Shown here in pieces: positions 37,873-41,762 of a stretch of DNA of 41,762 nucleotides (position 1 is its first letter; each line of letters begins with the position of its first letter). The DNA lies in NCBI GenBank assembly GCA_028718965.1, contig JAQUKS010000006.1:1-41762 (forward strand), read 5' to 3'. The position numbers were made by a program, and so were the translations under genes. The notes beneath the pieces are model-generated. The model was given only the letters and a program-made list of their open reading frames with translations. It was not told where the DNA came from and made no database searches. This DNA comes from Minisyncoccota bacterium (lineage in GTDB: Bacteria; Patescibacteriota; Minisyncoccia; Minisyncoccales; CG1-02-41-26).

Positions 37873-40068
37873 CTACGATCTACGATCGTCAACGTCAGAG
37901 CCGTAATAACTGTTGTATTTTGCGTAAGAATAAGGATATTCTTCCTTATTCTTAGCATTTACAAAAGTCAGAACGACCCCAAAGATATTCGCACCGGCAG
38001 TTTCCAAATTCTCTTTGGTCTTTTTGATCATAGAGGATTTGGTGCTCCCGGTGCGCAGCACAAAAAGAACACTAGCCCCTAGTTGAGCCAGGGAAACCGT
38101 TTCACTCGTTATCAGGCCCGCGGGCGGGCAGTCAAGGATGACATAGTCAAACTCCTCCTTCAAGGAGGAGATGATTTTTGCCATCAACCTCTGGTTCGAA
38201 AGCAGATCACTCGGTCCGAAATTAAGAGAATCTTCGTCCGAGATTTTGCCAGCGCACAATATTGAAAGGTTGTCAACTACCTTTCTTAAGAAGGAGGATG
38301 GCTCCTCTTCCTTAAGAATCATCTCGGCCAACCCGGGTGTGGAGCCCGGAAAGCCGAAAATTTCATGAATCCTTGGCCGATGAAGGTCGGCATCGACCAG
38401 GACAACCCTGCTCCCGCTCCTGGCGAGCGTGACAGCAAGGTTAACGGCTGTCGTTGTTTTCCCCTCCCCTGGCAGGGAGGAGGTGATCAAGACAACATTA
38501 CCAACGATCTCCCGGTTGGCCCGCAACGCCGCGGCCAAGGACCGGTAGGCCTCTGCGACACGGCTTTTTGGATTTAAGAAGAGCATGCTTTTTTCCAGGA
38601 AAGCAGCAAGCTCCTCCTTACCGTTACCGTTGCCGTTTTTGCCACGGCCGTTCCTATCGGAGAGTGCTCGCATTACTTTCCGATGAGGAGCGGCTTCCAG
38701 AGCGATGTCGGGGATTACTCCCACGACTGGCAACCCCGTCAATTCTCTGGCCTGTTCGCTAGTTCTGACAGTACTATCCAGGAACTCAGCGAACACAACG
38801 GCCCCGAGACCTAAAAAGATCCCCAGTATCCCTCCAATGAGGAGGACCAGTTTCTTTTTTGGCCTGACCAATGCAGCATGATCTGCCGGGCTGATGACAC
38901 TCATCCCGGAGCTTTTTAACTCTTTCTCAATGCTTACATCTGCGTATCTGGTTTGCAATTGAGAAAGGTATGACCTTGCGATCTCCTCCTCTCCTTTTAT
39001 TTGGGAGATAAGGGAGTCCTTGGCTCCCATCGCAGGGTGATCATTCATAAATTTTTCTGCCAAACCTTTTAATATTTTTTCTTTTTGTTTTAGGGTTTGG
39101 ACAGAAATATCCAATTGTGTTTCTTCGAGAAGGAGACTGTTTAATTCCGAAATCGGGTCCCCCTCTGTTTGACTAAATCTTTCCTGCTCGGTTTTTAGCT
39201 GCCTCTGAGTAGAGGCGATCTTTTCTTTCAGACGTAAGACCGTCGGGTGTTCTTCGGTGTAGCGGTTTAACGCGTCGGAGAGCTCATTTTGCTCTTGATA
39301 AAGCCTTTTCCTTAGATCTTCTACTTGGGGAGTCAGCTTTGCATCTGCCACAACTGTTCTTCTCTGCTCGATCCTTTTCCTTAGTGCCTGAAGCTGGGCT
39401 TCGGCCAGCCCAGCTTCTATTCCAGCCTTAGTGGCTTCTTCTTTCTTTTTGCTGAAGGCTTGGACCAACCCACTATCTTGGGGCTCGCTGGATAGGTCTT
39501 CGCCTTGCATGATCTTTGCCAATTCTTCCTTTTTGTTCCTAACCTCTTCGTTGAATTTTTCTGTTTGAGAGGTTAGAAACTCTAATACAGCCTCAAGCTC
39601 CATTTTTCTTTTTTCGCTGTCACTCTTAAGAAGTATAGAAGTAGCTTTGTTGGCTGTTTCTGTAGCTTTTCCAGGCTCTCCTCCTGTTACAGACAACTCG
39701 AAAATATTAGAAACACCTCTTTTTGTGATTTTGATTTCTCCACTATACGCTAAACTTTTTTTGATCGTGGGGCTGTTGAGATAAATGCGTTTAGCTTCTA
39801 TGTCCGTGTCTATGTTGTCTGGCTTTATAGCTTCGACTATGGTCATATTTGTGTTCTTTTCTACCATAATTGCCACCTTAGCCTCATACACGGGCTTAGC
39901 CCGCATGAGATAGCCAACGGTGGCCGCAAAAACGACCAGAATCGATACTAGGAAGTAGAACTTCCTTCGCCAAAAGGCCCTAAAGTATTGCCGTGGGTCT
40001 GTCTCCTGTTCCGGTGGTGCGGCAATGTAAACCACCTCTTGTTTTTCTTCTTTCTTTTCTTCTTTCAT
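37873..40068 (-). CDS. Polysaccharide co-polymerase / BY-type tyrosine kinase (Wzc-like)
   Basis: N-terminal Wzz domain with TM, coiled coil, second TM, Walker A SSLPGEGKTTTAVNLA, VVLVDADLHRP, YVILDCPPAG, C-terminal Tyr cluster YPYSYAKYNSYYGSD. Confidence 0.93.
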   Translation of the reverse strand: MKEEKKEEKQEVVYIAAPPEQETDPRQYFRAFWRRKFYFLVSILVVFAATVGYLMRAKPVYEAKVAIMVEKNTNMTIVEAIKPDNIDTDIEAKRIYLNSPTIKKSLAYSGEIKITKRGVSNIFELSVTGGEPGKATETANKATSILLKSDSEKRKMELEAVLEFLTSQTEKFNEEVRNKKEELAKIMQGEDLSSEPQDSGLVQAFSKKKEEATKAGIEAGLAEAQLQALRKRIEQRRTVVADAKLTPQVEDLRKRLYQEQNELSDALNRYTEEHPTVLRLKEKIASTQRQLKTEQERFSQTEGDPISELNSLLLEETQLDISVQTLKQKEKILKGLAEKFMNDHPAMGAKDSLISQIKGEEEIARSYLSQLQTRYADVSIEKELKSSGMSVISPADHAALVRPKKKLVLLIGGILGIFLGLGAVVFAEFLDSTVRTSEQARELTGLPVVGVIPDIALEAAPHRKVMRALSDRNGRGKNGNGNGKEELAAFLEKSMLFLNPKSRVAEAYRSLAAALRANREIVGNVVLITSSLPGEGKTTTAVNLAVTLARSGSRVVLVDADLHRPRIHEIFGFPGSTPGLAEMILKEEEPSSFLRKVVDNLSILCAGKISDEDSLNFGPSDLLSNQRLMAKIISSLKEEFDYVILDCPPAGLITSETVSLAQLGASVLFVLRTGSTKSSMIKKTKENLETAGANIFGVVLTFVNAKNKEEYPYSYAKYNSYYGSDVDDRRS

Positions 40069-40072
40069 TTTC

Positions 40073-41521
40073 TTATCCTTTCAACCTTAGAATGTATACA
40101 CCCAGTAGCGTTATTGTTGAGAGTTGCCCTGTGAGACGGACAACTTTTTCCCACTTGCTTTCTTTCTTTTCCGGGACAAAGATATTGTCCCCAGAAGTGA
40201 TTTTGGGAAGAAGATCGAATCGTCCGTCTTGCAGTATCCTTTTCAGACTGATTTCAATTGTCCCCCCTTGTTGAGTTACCATAATTCTCTCGAGGTCAGC
40301 ACTGGCAGTGCTTCCTCCTGCAAACAGGAGAGAATCAATCAGACTAGCATTCAGCGAGATCTGAAAAGCTCCTGGGTTTCTTACCGCCCCTAAGACGTTT
40401 ACCGTCTTAGATTCCGATGTGACTGAGTCAATTGATGATATTATTTTTACCTTTCCAGCCAGCATTGGGATCAGAACAGTATCACCCTCCTGAAGAGCCG
40501 GATTTTCTTCCAGATTTCCTGTGGTCAGGAAACCTTTTAGATTGAACTCTTCTCCTCCTTGATCTCTGATTATTTTAATCTTTTCTATGTCAGCGAATTC
40601 AGTGGGTCCGCCCGCTGTAAACAAAAGATCTGATAGTCGAGCTTTACCCATTAGAAGTTGATACGTGCCAGGTTTTTGAATCTGGCCGGCCACAGTTATT
40701 GGTATTGTTTCCTTTGGGTCTATCTGATTGCTTGGAACAAAAATAATTGTTCCTCCCTGAATAACTGGGTTGCCAAGAGGGTCGCTTCCATCAAGATATC
40801 CCCCGACATCCGCTGAATATACCTGCTTTTGGTATAAGATTCGGATGTTTCGCAAGTTAGGGTACTGACCGAAACCTCCCGCAAGTGCGATTATATCTAA
40901 CAACGTCATGGGCTCTTCTATGTCAAATGTACCCGGCCGCTGGACGCAGCCAAGAAGGTTTATAGTTCTGCCCATATACTCATCCATTTTAATCCTTGGC
41001 ACAAGGATGCTATCATTAGCCAATATGACTGGATTGGCACTATTGATGTTCTCTTTAAGAAACTTGGAGAAATCAACAATCTGGGAATTGATATTTATAT
41101 GCCTTGCGTCGGCATATTTCGTCAATCCCCCAGCTTTAGTAATGAGCTCCTGTAGAGTTGTGTTTTCTGGCACCCTATAGAAGCTTGGCGAAATAACCTC
41201 TCCTGTTATGTGGGCTATAAACCCACCCTCTTTTTCTTTTAGAGAAACCGTGACCTGGGGATTTATCACATATTTTGATAGACGTTCAGCTATTTTGGTT
41301 TGTGCTTGCGCAATGGATAGTCCCTGCACCTCTATTACGCCTATAGGCATAGGGAGTGTTACGGTTCCATCTGGGGCAATTATTACGTTCCCTGTTAAAG
41401 ATTCGTCTCCCCAGACCATCACATATAAGGTGTCTCCATATCCAATCAAATACTCTTGAGTTATTGCTATACGTGGAACGACAAGAAACAGTATTAGGAT
41501 AAGAAAAAAAAATCTTTTCAT
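40073..41521 (-). CDS. Polysaccharide biosynthesis/export protein with SLBB repeats (Wza-like)
   Basis: Signal peptide; YLIGYGDTLYVMVWGDESLTGNVIIAPDGTVTLPMPIGVIEVQGLSIAQAQTKI and repeated SLBB units (GEVISPSFYRVPENTTLQELITKAGG..., GQIQKPGTYQLLMG...LLFTAGG, GAVRNPGAFQISLN...LLFAGG). Confidence 0.93.
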   Translation of the reverse strand: MKRFFFLILILFLVVPRIAITQEYLIGYGDTLYVMVWGDESLTGNVIIAPDGTVTLPMPIGVIEVQGLSIAQAQTKIAERLSKYVINPQVTVSLKEKEGGFIAHITGEVISPSFYRVPENTTLQELITKAGGLTKYADARHININSQIVDFSKFLKENINSANPVILANDSILVPRIKMDEYMGRTINLLGCVQRPGTFDIEEPMTLLDIIALAGGFGQYPNLRNIRILYQKQVYSADVGGYLDGSDPLGNPVIQGGTIIFVPSNQIDPKETIPITVAGQIQKPGTYQLLMGKARLSDLLFTAGGPTEFADIEKIKIIRDQGGEEFNLKGFLTTGNLEENPALQEGDTVLIPMLAGKVKIISSIDSVTSESKTVNVLGAVRNPGAFQISLNASLIDSLLFAGGSTASADLERIMVTQQGGTIEISLKRILQDGRFDLLPKITSGDNIFVPEKKESKWEKVVRLTGQLSTITLLGVYILRLKG

Positions 41522-41595
41522 TTTTGTTTCCTTTCTGGATTTTTCCGGAATATAATGCCGGAAATTATGTAGTTATTAAGGTTCAAAGTATATAT

Positions 41596-41624
41596 TTTCT
41601 ACACTGAAAATGATGAATTGTCAA
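41596..41624 (-). promoter_or_regulatory. Candidate promoter for the polysaccharide export genes
   Basis: Minus strand TTGACA (41619-41624), 17 nt, TAGAAA (41596-41601), about 70 nt upstream of the SLBB gene. Confidence 0.5.
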
Positions 41625-41762
41625 GGTCGAGGGCTTGGGTATACTAAGGCAAATGGTACAGATCAAGGTATCATGAAGACAATAAATACCAAATCTGTGT
41701 CTATGTACCAATTAAACCAGGTTCCATCGGAAACCCAGATCAAAAAGTATCTAAGAAGAATA

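Noticed and set aside
37650-38082. Short plus-strand ORFs (37650-37955, 37819-38082) downstream of the surface protein
   Set aside because: They cross a terminator and run antisense into the BY-kinase; better explained as relic sequence.
38152-38170. Palindrome ctcctccttcaaggaggag in the wzc-like gene
   Set aside because: Falls on a normal coding stretch (SSLKEEFDYVILD) of the kinase with no insertion relative to the family pattern; probably chance.
38613-38650. accgttaccgttgccgttttt short repeat in the wzc-like gene
   Set aside because: Encodes a GKNGNGNGKEE linker; ordinary low-complexity codon repetition.
1-41762. CRISPR arrays, tRNAs, rRNAs, transposases
   Set aside because: No regularly spaced repeats, no cloverleaf-like intergenic sequence and no transposase or integrase ORF seen; intergenic gaps are mostly very short.

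Overview
Gene-dense 41.8 kb bacterial chromosomal window. Gene content and order resemble Patescibacteria/CPR (Parcubacteria-like) genomes; this taxonomic reading is inference. Housekeeping genes recognised: ruvC, yebC, ruvB, a pilB/gspE-type ATPase, tsaE, polA, fpg/mutM, holA, rpsT, uvrB, ruvA, a murE-like ligase and polX. Accessory or unusual content: (i) a UvrB interrupted by a 553-aa intein directly after the Walker A lysine (GVTGSGK^TFTIANV), with LAGLIDADG-type endonuclease motifs and two XRE-like HTH segments; (ii) a co-directional sensory island at 11.4-19.3 kb with an extracytoplasmic FIST protein, two HAMP/coiled-coil receptors lacking kinase domains, an orphan PotD-like binding protein, an unassigned small domain protein, a soluble PAS histidine kinase and two stand-alone receiver proteins; (iii) a free-standing structured ncRNA candidate between ruvB and pilB with a consensus promoter, long closing stem and terminator; (iv) an exact 144-bp duplication of the polX 3' end plus relics of a GNAT/BY-kinase gene junction; (v) a 43-nt palindrome inserted in frame in the murE-like gene; (vi) a 1654-aa fusion protein with a GT-A-like C-terminus; (vii) a Wza/Wzc-type polysaccharide export pair. 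I found no tRNA, rRNA, CRISPR array or transposase. All calls come from reading the sequence and supplied translations; no database searches were run.
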